This document shows, one piece after another, positions 17,054 through 26,591 of a stretch of 64,000 nucleotides of DNA. The notes below the pieces were generated by a model. The model was given only the letters and a program-made list of their open reading frames with translations. It ran no database searches and was not told the origin of the DNA. How positions within the stretch are numbered: position 1 is the stretch's first letter; each line of letters starts with the position of its first letter. The stretch comes from Gordonia asplenii (GTDB lineage Bacteria; Actinomycetota; Actinomycetes; Mycobacteriales; Mycobacteriaceae): positions 476,979 to 540,978 of the forward strand of contig NZ_JABBNB010000001.1 of the NCBI RefSeq assembly GCF_012933505.1, given 5' to 3'. Made by a program: the position numbers and the translations under genes.

Positions 17054-17632
17054 TCAGTGCGTCAACGCGACCTTCAGCGCGACTATCGCGGCGGCGAAAG
17101 CCGCCGCGAGCAGACCGGCGAGCAGCACCCGCGGCGTCAGCGGGACACCGCGGATTCGCTTGGCCACCATCTGCACGGTGGCGATGCGGAACACAACGAT
17201 GCCGCCGGCGAGGGTGAACGCCCACGCCGTCGGGAGCAGTCCCAACCACCCGAGAACCAGCGCGAGCGTGGGAAATGTCGCCGACGTCGCGATCGGCGTC
17301 GCGTCCCGCAACTCGGCGAGCGCGTGTTCCCGCTCGCCGGCGGCGTCGGTGTCGTCGTCCGAACCCAGCCCGCCGTGTGCGACGAAGTCGGAGAATACGT
17401 GTGCCACAAAGGTTGTCGCGCCGGTGGCGGCCACGACGAGCGCCGCGTCGCCGTCGGCGATCGATTCCGGGGTCGCGATGACGACCGCGCCGAGCGCCAG
17501 AATGTTGCCGTAGACGTAGGCCGACAACCGTGCCGTCGCCCGTGCGGTGGTCAACGGTCCGTCGGTGCGCTCGGTGAGCTTGCGATAGCCGCGCGACAGT
17601 TTCGCCCGGCGGAGGAAGTCTGCGGCAGTCAT
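17054..17632 (-). CDS. VIT1/CCC1-like or unknown small membrane protein
   Basis: 192 residues from ATG 17632. A soluble basic N-terminus precedes about five hydrophobic segments (for example YVYGNILALGAVVIA and LLAGLLAAAFAAAIVALKVAL). The stretch ATTFVAHVFSDFVAHG has two His and an Asp inside a membrane segment, and a cytoplasmic loop holds DDDTDAAGEREHALAELRD. I do not recognise the family for certain; it resembles actinobacterial membrane proteins of unknown function. It is divergent from the thioredoxin reductase-like fusion with only 38 bases between the starts. Confidence 0.7.
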   Translation of the reverse strand: MTAADFLRRAKLSRGYRKLTERTDGPLTTARATARLSAYVYGNILALGAVVIATPESIADGDAALVVAATGATTFVAHVFSDFVAHGGLGSDDDTDAAGEREHALAELRDATPIATSATFPTLALVLGWLGLLPTAWAFTLAGGIVVFRIATVQMVAKRIRGVPLTPRVLLAGLLAAAFAAAIVALKVALTH

Positions 17633-17670
17633 ACGCAAGATGGTGCCAGAGGCCTGCCACACTAGAAGCC

Positions 17671-19350
17671 ATGACACAACCCAGCGCGCCCGCGATCGTG
17701 ATCGTTTCCGCGGAACACGCCGACGACCTGTATGTGCAGTTCGGTCGTTATCACGCCGAGTATCGCGTCGAGTGCGTGCATTCCGCGATCGAGGCGATCA
17801 CCCTACTGAGCGCGCTGCGTAGCGACGGTGTGCCGGTGTCGCTGATCGTCGTCGAATCGCAGCTGCCGGATATGAGTCTGATGGAGGCGGTCGGGGCGTT
17901 CCGCAGCGTCGTGCCGACCGCGCGGCGCGTCGTCGCCATCCACTGGAGCCGCTTCTCCACCGATTCTCCCGCGTTGCGACCGGCATTGCAGAAGGGCAAG
18001 TTCGACGCGTCGCTGCTCATCCCGCGCGGTCAGCGCGACGAGGAATTCCATTACGCGATAACCGAATTGCTCTCGGACTGGGGAGCAACGGTGGGCGTCT
18101 CGGAAGTGGAGGTGCTGCGCATCGTCTCCCCGACGCTCAATCCGCTGACGATGGCGATCCGGGACTTCCTGGACCGGATGGGCATGCCGAACCGGACCCA
18201 CCTTCCAGAGAGTCCGCAAGGCCGCGACACCATCGCGGCGGTCGGTGGTGCGGCATCGTTTCCGCTCGTGCATCTATTGCGGGACGACGGGAAAGTGATT
18301 GCGCCGCAATCGGTTCGCGACGTGTCGACGATGGTCTACGGGCGCCCGTCGGACATCAAGGTCGACACGATCGCCGATCTGGTGATCGTCGGAGCCGGCC
18401 CGGCCGGATTGGCGGCCGCGGTCTACGCCGCGTCGGAGGGGCTCTCGACGGTCATCGTCGAGTCGGAAGCCGTTGGGGGACAGGCGGGTACGAGCTCGAT
18501 GATCCGCAACTACCTCGGCTTCCCGCGTGGTATCTCCGGGATGCGGCTGGCACAGCGGGCCCGCAGCCAGGCCATTCGCTTCGGCGCCCAGATCACCACC
18601 GGATGGCCGGTGCTGCGGCTGGAACCGGCGAGTGTCGCCGACCCACATCGCATCGTGACCGAGGGCGGTGACGTGTGCGCCCGCACGGTGTTGATCGCCA
18701 CCGGCGTCGCCTATCGTCGCCTCGGAATCGCTGCGCTGGAAGACTTGATCGGTGTCGGGGTGCACTACGGCGCCGCCATGACCGCGGCCCGAGAGATGGA
18801 GGGCCGCGATGTCTTCGTCGTGGGTGGCGGCAACTCGGCGGGCCAGGCCGCGGTCCACCTGGCGCGATATGCGCGGTCGGTGACCATCGTCGTGCGCCGC
18901 CCCGACCTTATCGCGACGATGTCGCGATACCTGATCAACGAGATCGACTTCAATCCGCGGATCACGGTGCGCGGATCCACCGACGTCGTCGACGGCGGCG
19001 GCGAAGGGTCACTGGAATGGCTCGAACTGCGTGACCGCACGTCGGGTACCACGCAGCGCTGCCCGGCGGGCGGTCTGTTCCTGCTGATCGGGGCGGCACC
19101 CAAATGCGAGTGGCTCCCACCCGACGTCGACCGCGACGACAACGGATTCGTCCTCACCGGGCGCGACGTCCACAAGTCGCGGTGGATGGGTGGTCTGCCG
19201 CCGGCCAGTCTGGCGACGAGCCTGCCCGGAGTGTTCGCGGCGGGCGACATCCGTGGCGGATCGATGAAGCGCGTCGCCGCGGCGACCGGGGAAGGCGCGA
19301 GCGTGGTGCCGCTGGTGCACGACTTCCTCGCCGAGTCGTCGCGGCGTTGA
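17671..19350 (+). CDS. Receiver-like domain fused to thioredoxin reductase-like flavoprotein
   Basis: 559 residues. Residues 1-125 form a response-regulator-like fold, but the phospho-acceptor position reads VVES (Glu for Asp). Residues 145-225 resemble a thioredoxin/glutaredoxin-like linker. From about 235 a thioredoxin-reductase module follows: FAD motif GAGPAGLAA, NAD(P) motif GGGNSAGQAA and the terminal FAAGDIRGGS. The redox-active CxxC of true thioredoxin reductases is missing, so disulfide reduction by the usual route is unlikely. Fused proteins of this kind are known in actinobacteria but their role is unclear. Confidence 0.88.
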   Translation: MTQPSAPAIVIVSAEHADDLYVQFGRYHAEYRVECVHSAIEAITLLSALRSDGVPVSLIVVESQLPDMSLMEAVGAFRSVVPTARRVVAIHWSRFSTDSPALRPALQKGKFDASLLIPRGQRDEEFHYAITELLSDWGATVGVSEVEVLRIVSPTLNPLTMAIRDFLDRMGMPNRTHLPESPQGRDTIAAVGGAASFPLVHLLRDDGKVIAPQSVRDVSTMVYGRPSDIKVDTIADLVIVGAGPAGLAAAVYAASEGLSTVIVESEAVGGQAGTSSMIRNYLGFPRGISGMRLAQRARSQAIRFGAQITTGWPVLRLEPASVADPHRIVTEGGDVCARTVLIATGVAYRRLGIAALEDLIGVGVHYGAAMTAAREMEGRDVFVVGGGNSAGQAAVHLARYARSVTIVVRRPDLIATMSRYLINEIDFNPRITVRGSTDVVDGGGEGSLEWLELRDRTSGTTQRCPAGGLFLLIGAAPKCEWLPPDVDRDDNGFVLTGRDVHKSRWMGGLPPASLATSLPGVFAAGDIRGGSMKRVAAATGEGASVVPLVHDFLAESSRR

Positions 19351-19372
19351 TCTCCGCGCCGCGCCGCGTCGT

Positions 19373-20485
19373 TCACACGAGCGCCGCGACCTCGCGGGCC
19401 AGTGCGAGACACGAGGTGAGCCCCGGCGATTCGATACCGAACATGCCGACCAACCCGGCGATTCCGTGGATGGCCGGGCCGACGATCGTGAAGTCGGCGG
19501 CAGGTCGGCCCGGTCCGCTGCATTTCGGGCGGATACCGGCCATCGCCGGAACCAGCGCAGCGTCGGGCAGAGCGGGCCAATAACGTCGGATGGCGGCGTA
19601 AAAGCCGTCGGCGCGATGGGGATTCACCGAGTAGTCGAGGGGTGCGTCGGCGTCGAGCCACTCGACGTCGGGGCCGAAGCGTGCCGACCCGGTCAGATCC
19701 AGCGTCAGATGCACGCCGAGCCCGCCGTCGACCGGTACCGGGTACACCAGGTGCTCGAACGGGGCGGTGCCGCCGGCCAGGCCGAAGTAGTTTCCCTTCG
19801 CGCAGTGCTGCTCGGGAATGTGCTGTGCGGGAAGACCTTTGGTTGCGCGTGCGACCGACCAGGCGCCGAGTCCGGCGCAGTTGATCACCGCCGAACAGGT
19901 GATCCGGTCGGCGTTGGTGGCGACTGTGAACGCTCCCGGATCGTCGACGGTCACCGCGCTCACCGGTGAGCGCAGCACCACGTCGGCGCCGGCGTCGAGA
20001 GCGTCGCGCAGCAACGCACGCATCAGCCCGTGCGAATCGACGATGCCGGTGGACGGGCAGAGTAATCCGGAGGTCGCCCGCAGCGCGGGCTCGACGGCCC
20101 CCACGTCTGCAGCCGAGAGTCGTCGCAGATCGTCGACGCCATTGCGCCGGGCACGCTCGGCGATGACGTCGAGTGCTCCGTGCTGATCATCCGACGTCGC
20201 CACGATCAGTTTGCCGGTGCGCCGATGTGCGATGCCGCGCTCGGCGCAGTAGCGGTAGAGCGAGTCGCGTCCGGCCACGCACGCTCGTGCCTTGAGTGAA
20301 CCGGTGGGGTAGTAGATGCCGGAGTGAATCACCTCGGAGTTGCGTGAGCTCGTCTCGGTGCCGACGTCGTCGGCGGCCTCGAGGATCGCGACCGACCGGC
20401 CGCGGGTCGCCAACTCCCGTGCCACAGCGAGGCCCACCACGCCGGCTCCGACGACGACGACCTCGATGTCCGGCGAGTTGCTCAC
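19373..20485 (-). CDS. FAD-dependent oxidoreductase, L-2-hydroxyglutarate oxidase (LhgO)-like
   Basis: 370 residues from GTG 20485 (GGTGAG just upstream); the longer reading crosses the plsC promoter. The DAO/LhgO fold begins with [21 protein letters not shown] and the family signature [15 protein letters not shown] follows at about residues 45-59. The C-terminus has [22 protein letters not shown], close to LhgO proteins that oxidise L-2-hydroxyglutarate to 2-oxoglutarate. The gene is divergent from plsC with a 67-base gap. Confidence 0.88.
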   Translation of the reverse strand: MSNSPDIEVVVVGAGVVGLAVARELATRGRSVAILEAADDVGTETSSRNSEVIHSGIYYPTGSLKARACVAGRDSLYRYCAERGIAHRRTGKLIVATSDDQHGALDVIAERARRNGVDDLRRLSAADVGAVEPALRATSGLLCPSTGIVDSHGLMRALLRDALDAGADVVLRSPVSAVTVDDPGAFTVATNADRITCSAVINCAGLGAWSVARATKGLPAQHIPEQHCAKGNYFGLAGGTAPFEHLVYPVPVDGGLGVHLTLDLTGSARFGPDVEWLDADAPLDYSVNPHRADGFYAAIRRYWPALPDAALVPAMAGIRPKCSGPGRPAADFTIVGPAIHGIAGLVGMFGIESPGLTSCLALAREVAALV

Positions 20486-20534
20486 CTCACCGAGGTTAAG
20501 GCGTGTTCGGAAACACTCGGCATCGGCCGCTAAC

Positions 20535-20548
20535 TTACGGTACCGTAA
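20535..20548. promoter_or_regulatory. Perfect palindrome immediately before plsC-like gene
   Basis: TTACGGTACCGTAA is an exact 14-bp palindrome ending four bases before the acyltransferase start codon. The position would block transcription or initiation. The style is that of TetR-type operators, but no regulator is adjacent. Confidence 0.5.
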
Positions 20549-20552
20549 CTTC

Positions 20553-21314
20553 ATGGACGTGAAGATGGAACAGGCAAGCGAGGTCTACGACCACTACCTG
20601 GCACATCAGCAGCCGGTCGCGAAGGCTCGGATGATGTACGGCATCCTCGCCTGGCGGCACAAGCCCCAGGTCACCTACGCCGACGGCGCGAAACAGGCGC
20701 TGCGGGAGGCGATCCGCAGCGGAGCGCCGATCATGATCAGCGCCAATCACGTCCGCGAGACCGATCCGTTCATTCTGGCCGCTACCGGCTTCCTGTCGCC
20801 GTTGCGATCACATATCGGCCACATGCGGGTGCTCGCCAAAGACGAACTGTTCGAAGAGCCTGAGCAGCGGGCCAAAATCGACGCGCTCGGCGGCATTCCG
20901 GTGTTCCGCTCCAAAGATCACGGGGTACGCGCCGCGATGGCGGCCGGTCAGCGGATGATCGACATCTGCGCTCAGCGGATGTCCGACGGCGACTATATGG
21001 CGATCTTCCCGGAAGGCACCTGCAACAAAGAAGATCCCGCACGAGTCCAGAAGTTGGGCAGCGGCGTCGGGCATATCGCGACTCGGGCGGCCAAGCTCGG
21101 GGTGTCACCGTGGCTGGTCAGCATCGGCATCGCTTACCGGGACGGCGAAGCGACACCGCGACGTCCGCTGGCCGTCATCAACACCCCGGTGCGCATGGCC
21201 GACGCCGGGCTGACCACCCCGGCCGCGGTCACCCGGCATATCGCCGCGGACCTGCAGTCGACGGTCGACCTCGCCCACGGCGTACGGGCGGTGTCGGCGG
21301 TGGCTCACTCCTGA
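20553..21314 (+). CDS. plsC: 1-acyl-sn-glycerol-3-phosphate acyltransferase-like (PlsC)
   Basis: 253 residues of the PlsC/LPLAT family, which acylates lysophosphatidate or a related lipid acceptor at the membrane. The catalytic HX4D is seen as NHVRETD near residue 70 and the substrate motif as FPEGTCNKE near residue 152. GGIPVFRS gives the third motif. The ATG at 20553 follows a perfect palindrome and no clear ribosome site, which suggests a leaderless or tightly controlled transcript. Confidence 0.9.
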   Translation: MDVKMEQASEVYDHYLAHQQPVAKARMMYGILAWRHKPQVTYADGAKQALREAIRSGAPIMISANHVRETDPFILAATGFLSPLRSHIGHMRVLAKDELFEEPEQRAKIDALGGIPVFRSKDHGVRAAMAAGQRMIDICAQRMSDGDYMAIFPEGTCNKEDPARVQKLGSGVGHIATRAAKLGVSPWLVSIGIAYRDGEATPRRPLAVINTPVRMADAGLTTPAAVTRHIAADLQSTVDLAHGVRAVSAVAHS

Positions 21315-21379
21315 GAACTAGACCGATACCGCACCCGCGGGGGAGGTGCGTGCGCGGCCATCGCCCATAGCGTCGGGGC

Positions 21380-22336
21380 ATGGACCTGCCACGTATCGGA
21401 AAGCCACTTCTGCTCACCAGTGCCGCGATGGCGGCACTGGCCGTATTCTGTTTCGCCGCAATGGGATTCGACCATCGCATGCTTCTCGGTGTGAACATCT
21501 GGGTCAAGCCGGCGAAATTCGCCGTCGCGTTCGCGATGTACACCTTCACCCTGGCGTGGTTGCTGTCGCACCCGCATCGCGGCAGTCGATGGACACGACG
21601 GCTCGCGGTGCTCTTCGCGGTCACCGCCGTCGTCGACGTCGGGTTCATCGTGCTGCAGGCGGCCCGGGGGACGTTCAGCCATTTCAACACCCAGGGCGAT
21701 CCGGTGAACTCCATCGGTCAGATCGTCTTCGCCTCCGGGGTGCCCGGACTGTTCGTCGCGAACCTGGCCATCGCCGCAATCTTGATCTGGCAGCGCATCG
21801 GCGACCGGGCGACGACGGTCGCCATGCGCATCGGATTGATCATCAGCGTCGTCGGAATGGGACTCGGCTACCTCGTCGGCTGGGCAGGCACGCAGGTCGT
21901 GGGCGACGCCGACGGCCATCTCGTCGAGCTCAATGCGCGGCACACCTTCGGTGGCGTCGACGGTGGTCCCGGGATTCCGATCGCCGGCTGGAGCAGTGTC
22001 GCGGGTGACCTTCGGGTCCCGCACTTCCTCGGGATCCACGGAATGCAGATTCTGCTGTTGGCTGCCTTCGCGCTGTCGGTGCTTGCGCCCAGAATCGCGG
22101 TGTTGCGCGACGAACGGGTGAGGACTCTGCTCGTCGGGGTGACCGGCGGAGCCTACAGCGCGCTGATTGCTATCGCCCTGTCCCAAGCGCTGCGCGGTCA
22201 GTCTGTCATTCACCCCGATCGAGTCACACTCATCGCCTACGGCGCTGTCATCGCGGGTGTCGGAGCCGCACTGATGTGGTGGTGGCCGGTCACTGCCGAC
22301 GGCGTCCGGGCGTTGTCGGAGGTGGCTGGCTCTTGA
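21380..22336 (+). CDS. Multi-pass membrane protein of unknown function
   Basis: 318 residues with about nine hydrophobic helices and short loops, many with Gly/Ala packing. One loop, between helices 5 and 6, carries ARHTFGGVDGGPGIPIAGWS, followed by RVPHFLGIHGMQILLL, where two His lie near the membrane face. This is reminiscent of heme- or quinone-binding membrane proteins, but I do not recognise a named family. It follows plsC by 65 bases on the same strand. Confidence 0.75.
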   Translation: MDLPRIGKPLLLTSAAMAALAVFCFAAMGFDHRMLLGVNIWVKPAKFAVAFAMYTFTLAWLLSHPHRGSRWTRRLAVLFAVTAVVDVGFIVLQAARGTFSHFNTQGDPVNSIGQIVFASGVPGLFVANLAIAAILIWQRIGDRATTVAMRIGLIISVVGMGLGYLVGWAGTQVVGDADGHLVELNARHTFGGVDGGPGIPIAGWSSVAGDLRVPHFLGIHGMQILLLAAFALSVLAPRIAVLRDERVRTLLVGVTGGAYSALIAIALSQALRGQSVIHPDRVTLIAYGAVIAGVGAALMWWWPVTADGVRALSEVAGS

Positions 22337-22418
22337 GTGGACCCGGCCATCGGATGTTGCGGCTGTCGGCGAATCGGGCCGACTGGCTGGAGATCCCTTT
22401 CAGGTTCAGGCGAAGAGG

Positions 22419-24497
22419 TCATCGTCGGGCGGTGGCGATGATGCCGGCGAGGTTCTCGAGTGTGTCGGTCATCTCTGAGCACAGGTCCAGTGCCCGTCTT
22501 CGGGCGTGCTCGGCGCTGGGCTGTTGCGGGTGTTGTTCTCGTGCGCGGTCCAGCACGCCGTCGACGGCGGCGCGCAGGGTGCCCCGGGGGACGGGGTGTG
22601 CTCCGGCTGCGGCCCTGGCGAGCGCGCCGACAAGTTCGTGGACGGGATCGGTCAGCTCAGCGAATTCCGGGATTGCCTCGGGTGGGGTCGTCGGTCTGTG
22701 TTCGCTCAGAAGTGCGGCGTATCGGGCCGCCTGGTCCACTTCGGCTTGAATCTGGATCAGTTGGTCGTTGTTCCAGACGCTGCGGCGATGCGCGGGTTCT
22801 GACTCCACCTGCGCGATGGTTGCGTGCAGCTGCTCACGGATCTGGCGCGATGTCGATCGCAGTTCATCGATGGCTAGTGGGTCTCCCACGCCGACCGCGG
22901 TGTATCCGGTGAGTATTTCGGGGAGGAGGCGATCGAATATTCGGAGCCATTCGGAGAGAACGTCCGGCACGCGGTGGGTGGACCAGGTGGGCCACAAGCC
23001 GAAGATCGCCATGGCCAGCGCGGCGCCGACTACGGTGTCTGCCGCTCGTGCCCATGCAGTGGGAGCTGGGAAGCCGCCTACCTCGTGGATCAAGAAGACG
23101 AGCCACGCGGTAAGCCACAGATTGAGCATCAACTGTCCGGTGCGCAAGGTGAGCAGGGCTACCGCGGCGAGCGCTACCGATGCGACCGCGAGTTCTCCGT
23201 GCGACCAGTCAGCGAGTGACAGGGCCCACGCGAGCAGGCCGCCCAATATTGCCCCGACCGAGCGCCCCCACCCACGCGCCATCGTGTGGCCATAGTCGGG
23301 GAAGAGCACGAGCATCGTCGTCAGGGCAACCCAGAAACCGTGCGAGGCCAACCCCCACCCGCCCCATGTACCGATGCCTCGGCCGACGAGTTCACCGATG
23401 ACAACGCCCACCGCCAGCCGTACACCATGCCGGAACAAGTGCGCGTGGGGGTTCAGTTCACCTCGTAGTCGGGACGCAGTCCGGGCGAGCACCGACGTCC
23501 CGGAATAGAGGCCGGGGACCTCGGCATTCGGTTCGAATGCATCACCGATCCGGTTGTTCGTGGCCAGGAGTCCCAATCGCTGCGCCTCCCGGAGGAGGGC
23601 GACGAGCCGCTCCGCCGAGGCGGCCGACGACGACTGCGCCCACCGATCGAGGCGTTCCCACACCGTGGCCGCGGTGTCCTGGACACGGCCCGTGGACACG
23701 GTGCGCGAGATGTCGGTGAGAACCTGCGATACGTCGTCGTCGTGTGGCGTCGGGCCGGTTGTGCGGTTCATCCACCCAACGGATTCCATGGTGCGGCGAA
23801 GCTGTTCTGCGGTACCGAGCAATCCGAACAGCGCCGCCGCCGCCGGTCGAGTGGACCGAGGTAGCGTCCCCAGCGCGTGACGGGCGGCGATGAAGGGTTG
23901 CGTCGGCATCGACGCTCCCGACGCTCCCGACGCTCGTGCGAGTGCGCGGTACAGGGCAGACAGGGTGCGCCGCTGGGCGGGGTAGCGCAGTCCGTAGGGC
24001 GGGAGCAGCTGCGTGCCGACCGCGAGTGCGGTCCCGGCGGACATCCAGCCGGCCATGATCAGTCCTTCGTGCAGGTCGGGTGCCATGTCGCCGGTGATCA
24101 TGAGACCGATGACGGCCAGGCATCCGCGGATTCCCGGCGCGATCCCGAAGGTGCGGCACAGCCCGGCGATGAACGCGAACACGGCCAGCGATGTCAAGAA
24201 CAACAATGCACTGGAGTGGACGAGTGCACCGAGCAGTGCCATGGCGCTGAAAGCCACCGCCATGGCTGACGCATTCGCCGCCCGGTGCCACACCGGTGAC
24301 AGCAGTGTTCCGATACTGCAGATGAACGCGCCGACGGGGAGCATCGCGCCGGCTAGAGGGTTCCCCGTCGTCCAGCCGATGGTCGCTGCCGCCGCGACGG
24401 CCACTATTGCGCGGGCGATAGCCTGGGGGTCGGAGAAGGTGCGTTCGATGCGCATTCCCTCACGAATGCTTCGGCCAAGGGATTTCCGCCAGGACAT
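22419..24497 (-). CDS. FUSC-family aromatic acid exporter-like membrane protein
   Basis: 692 residues. Two blocks of about five to six membrane helices (roughly residues 30-170 and 355-500) are separated by a long hydrophilic domain and followed by a helical cytoplasmic tail. That duplicated layout is typical of the FUSC/YccC group linked to export of aromatic carboxylates. The second block includes HGFWVALTTMLVLFPDYGHT, a conserved FUSC segment. The ATG at 24497 is only seven bases after the stop of the upstream TIGR03084-type gene, so it is the last gene of the island's left operon. Confidence 0.85.
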   Translation of the reverse strand: MSWRKSLGRSIREGMRIERTFSDPQAIARAIVAVAAAATIGWTTGNPLAGAMLPVGAFICSIGTLLSPVWHRAANASAMAVAFSAMALLGALVHSSALLFLTSLAVFAFIAGLCRTFGIAPGIRGCLAVIGLMITGDMAPDLHEGLIMAGWMSAGTALAVGTQLLPPYGLRYPAQRRTLSALYRALARASGASGASMPTQPFIAARHALGTLPRSTRPAAAALFGLLGTAEQLRRTMESVGWMNRTTGPTPHDDDVSQVLTDISRTVSTGRVQDTAATVWERLDRWAQSSSAASAERLVALLREAQRLGLLATNNRIGDAFEPNAEVPGLYSGTSVLARTASRLRGELNPHAHLFRHGVRLAVGVVIGELVGRGIGTWGGWGLASHGFWVALTTMLVLFPDYGHTMARGWGRSVGAILGGLLAWALSLADWSHGELAVASVALAAVALLTLRTGQLMLNLWLTAWLVFLIHEVGGFPAPTAWARAADTVVGAALAMAIFGLWPTWSTHRVPDVLSEWLRIFDRLLPEILTGYTAVGVGDPLAIDELRSTSRQIREQLHATIAQVESEPAHRRSVWNNDQLIQIQAEVDQAARYAALLSEHRPTTPPEAIPEFAELTDPVHELVGALARAAAGAHPVPRGTLRAAVDGVLDRAREQHPQQPSAEHARRRALDLCSEMTDTLENLAGIIATARR

Positions 24498-24504
24498 GGT
24501 GGTG

Positions 24505-25302
24505 CTAGCCTCTCGCTCGTGGGAACTGGCCGGGTCGTCGGCCCGTGCCGGGCTTGCCCGCGTAGGCCTGCGCGAGGGCGAGGAACTCGTCAGCCAAGTG
24601 ACCCTGAGTGGTCAGGTCGGTGTCGTCGGGGTGCCGGCGTTGGGTGAGGACGAGTGCCAGATCGAGGGCGGGCCCGCGGATCACGTCGGTCTGCGACTGC
24701 CCGTATGTCCAGATGGTCCCGTTGGGGGCGGTGACCTCGAATCGGATGTCGTGCGTGGGGACGTCGAGGCCTCGGTTGCGGTAGGCGAACGCTCGGGCGC
24801 GGTATCCGATATGCAACACGTGCTGGATGCGGTCGGTGGCCGGACGGTCGATGCCGAGTGTGTCCACGATGTCTTGACCGTGCGCCCACGTTTCCATCAG
24901 CCGCGCCGTGCACGCCGATGCGAGGCTCATCGGCGGACCGTACCACGCGACGCGGGTCGCGGGATCCGCGTGACGCATGGCATCGGTGACGGCTGTGCAT
25001 CCTGCCCGCCACCGGTCGAGCAGGGTTGCGGCGGGAAGGGCGGCAAGCGGGGCGGCGACGACGTTGACGTAGTCGGGTGTGTCGCGGCGGATCGCCAGCG
25101 TGGCCAGGAATGCCGGAGCGTCAGTGATCGACTGCGTCATCGCACCGTCGAAGAAAGCCAGATGCGCGACCTGGTCTCGGATCCGCCATCCGTCGGCGGG
25201 TGTGTCGAGGTCCCACTGCTGGTCGCTGAGCGGTGTGAGCAGCTTGTCGAGTTCGTCGTGTTCTGTTTGCAGGTCGTCGACCAGTGCGCTGATGTCGGCC
25301 AT
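24505..25302 (-). CDS. TIGR03084-type metal-binding protein (mycothiol maleylpyruvate isomerase-like fold)
   Basis: 265 residues. The N-terminal DinB/MDMPI helical bundle has metal-ligand candidates: His in QVAHLAFFD (about residue 48) and His in ETWAHGQDIVD (about residue 143). A C-terminal domain follows with WTYG and RGPALDLALVLTQRR. Proteins of this group are often found beside acyl-CoA metabolism genes. It is spaced nine bases from the acyl-CoA dehydrogenase stop, so co-transcription is likely. A mycothiol- or thiol-dependent isomerisation is possible but not shown. Confidence 0.82.
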   Translation of the reverse strand: MADISALVDDLQTEHDELDKLLTPLSDQQWDLDTPADGWRIRDQVAHLAFFDGAMTQSITDAPAFLATLAIRRDTPDYVNVVAAPLAALPAATLLDRWRAGCTAVTDAMRHADPATRVAWYGPPMSLASACTARLMETWAHGQDIVDTLGIDRPATDRIQHVLHIGYRARAFAYRNRGLDVPTHDIRFEVTAPNGTIWTYGQSQTDVIRGPALDLALVLTQRRHPDDTDLTTQGHLADEFLALAQAYAGKPGTGRRPGQFPRARG

Positions 25303-25311
25303 GGTGATGTC

Positions 25312-26460
25312 CTAGGCGGGGGTGAATCCGTCGATCTTCGCCAAGACTTGCAGCATCACCTCGTCGGCGCCGCCGCCGATTCCCGCCAGGCGGATGTCGC
25401 GCACGAAGCGAGGTACCCACGATTCCTCGATGTAGCCGGTGCCGCCGTGGAATTGCAGTACCCAGTGGGCGGTGTCGCGGCAGAGTCGGCTGCCCATCAG
25501 TTTGGCGATGGTCGCCTCTCGTGTGGTGTCTTCGCCGCGCGAGTACTTCTCCGCCATGGCGTAGCAGTAGGTGCGCAGCATGTCGAGGCGGCCGGAGAGT
25601 TCGGCGAGTTGGAACGCCGCGTACTGGTTGGAGATCAGTGGCTCGCCGCGGACGATGCGATCGCGCATGTAGTCGCGGGTCTGTTCCAGGGCCCATTCGA
25701 TCTTCTTCAGCTTGCTGTATGCGCCGCTCATGCGTTCGACGATGAATTGGCTCATCTGTTGCTGAAAGCCGCGTCCGATCTCGCCGATGGTGTTCGATAC
25801 CGGTACGCGGACGTCGTTGAAGAACAGTAGAGCGGTGTCTGAGCAGCGGCAGCCGAGTTTGTCGAGTTTCTTGCCGATGACCACTCCGGGGGTGTCGCGT
25901 TCGACGATGATCTGGGACATTCCGCGGTGGCCGCCCTCGGCGGAGGTGCGTGCGAGCAGGCACATCCAGTCCGCCTGGGTGCCGTTGGTGATGAACATCT
26001 TCGAGCCGTTGATGACCCAGTCGTCTCCGTCGCGGACGGCTTTGGTGCGCAGGGCGGCGACGTCGGATCCGGCGTCGGGTTCGGTGACCGCGATCGCGGT
26101 GACCATGTCGCCGGCGATGGCCGGTCGCAGATACTTCTCCTTGAGTTCGTGGGTTCCGAAGCGGTGCAGGGCGGGGGTCGCCATCATCATCTGCACGCCG
26201 AGGGCCATCGGGATGCCGCCGGCGTGGACTCGGCCGAATTCTTCTTGAGCGATCATCGCGAAGGTGTGGTCGGCGCCCATCCCGCCGTACTCTTCGTCGT
26301 ATTCGATGCCCAGGATTCCGATGTCGCCGGCTTTCTTGAACAGTTCGTGCGCGGGAAAGATCCCGGCTTCTTCCCACTGGTCGACGTAGGGATTGATGTC
26401 GCGGTCGACGAACCCGCGGATAGATGCGCGGAAGGCTTCGTGTTCTTCGGAAAATACCAT
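25312..26460 (-). CDS. Acyl-CoA dehydrogenase
   Basis: 382 residues starting at ATG 26460 behind an AAAGGAG site. Canonical family motifs: AIAVTEPDAGSDVAAL (flavin/substrate loop), WVINGSKMFITNG, and the C-terminal FHGGTGYIEESWVPR. ERMSGAY is also conserved. At the second signature, where many members have the base Glu in YEGT, this one reads IGGGADEVM, as in isovaleryl/long-chain subgroups that use another Glu. It catalyses alpha,beta-dehydrogenation of an acyl-CoA with electron-transfer flavoprotein as acceptor. It lies in the TetR-linked operon between an SDR and the TIGR03084-type gene. Confidence 0.93.
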   Translation of the reverse strand: MVFSEEHEAFRASIRGFVDRDINPYVDQWEEAGIFPAHELFKKAGDIGILGIEYDEEYGGMGADHTFAMIAQEEFGRVHAGGIPMALGVQMMMATPALHRFGTHELKEKYLRPAIAGDMVTAIAVTEPDAGSDVAALRTKAVRDGDDWVINGSKMFITNGTQADWMCLLARTSAEGGHRGMSQIIVERDTPGVVIGKKLDKLGCRCSDTALLFFNDVRVPVSNTIGEIGRGFQQQMSQFIVERMSGAYSKLKKIEWALEQTRDYMRDRIVRGEPLISNQYAAFQLAELSGRLDMLRTYCYAMAEKYSRGEDTTREATIAKLMGSRLCRDTAHWVLQFHGGTGYIEESWVPRFVRDIRLAGIGGGADEVMLQVLAKIDGFTPA

Positions 26461-26591
26461 TTCTACTCCTTTGTGATGAGGATGTTCGAGGTTTCGAGCA
26501 CCCGGTGAGCTAGTTGTCAATTATTGGTGATGTCGCGCTGTCTCGGTGAATGTTGCGGGCACTTGTTCGTAATTGCGCCCTATTTTTCATC

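Noticed and set aside
20486..20554. Extended N-terminus of the LhgO-like protein
   Set aside because: The extra residues would be encoded by the plsC operator and promoter; GTG 20485 has a better ribosome site and starts right at the FAD motif.
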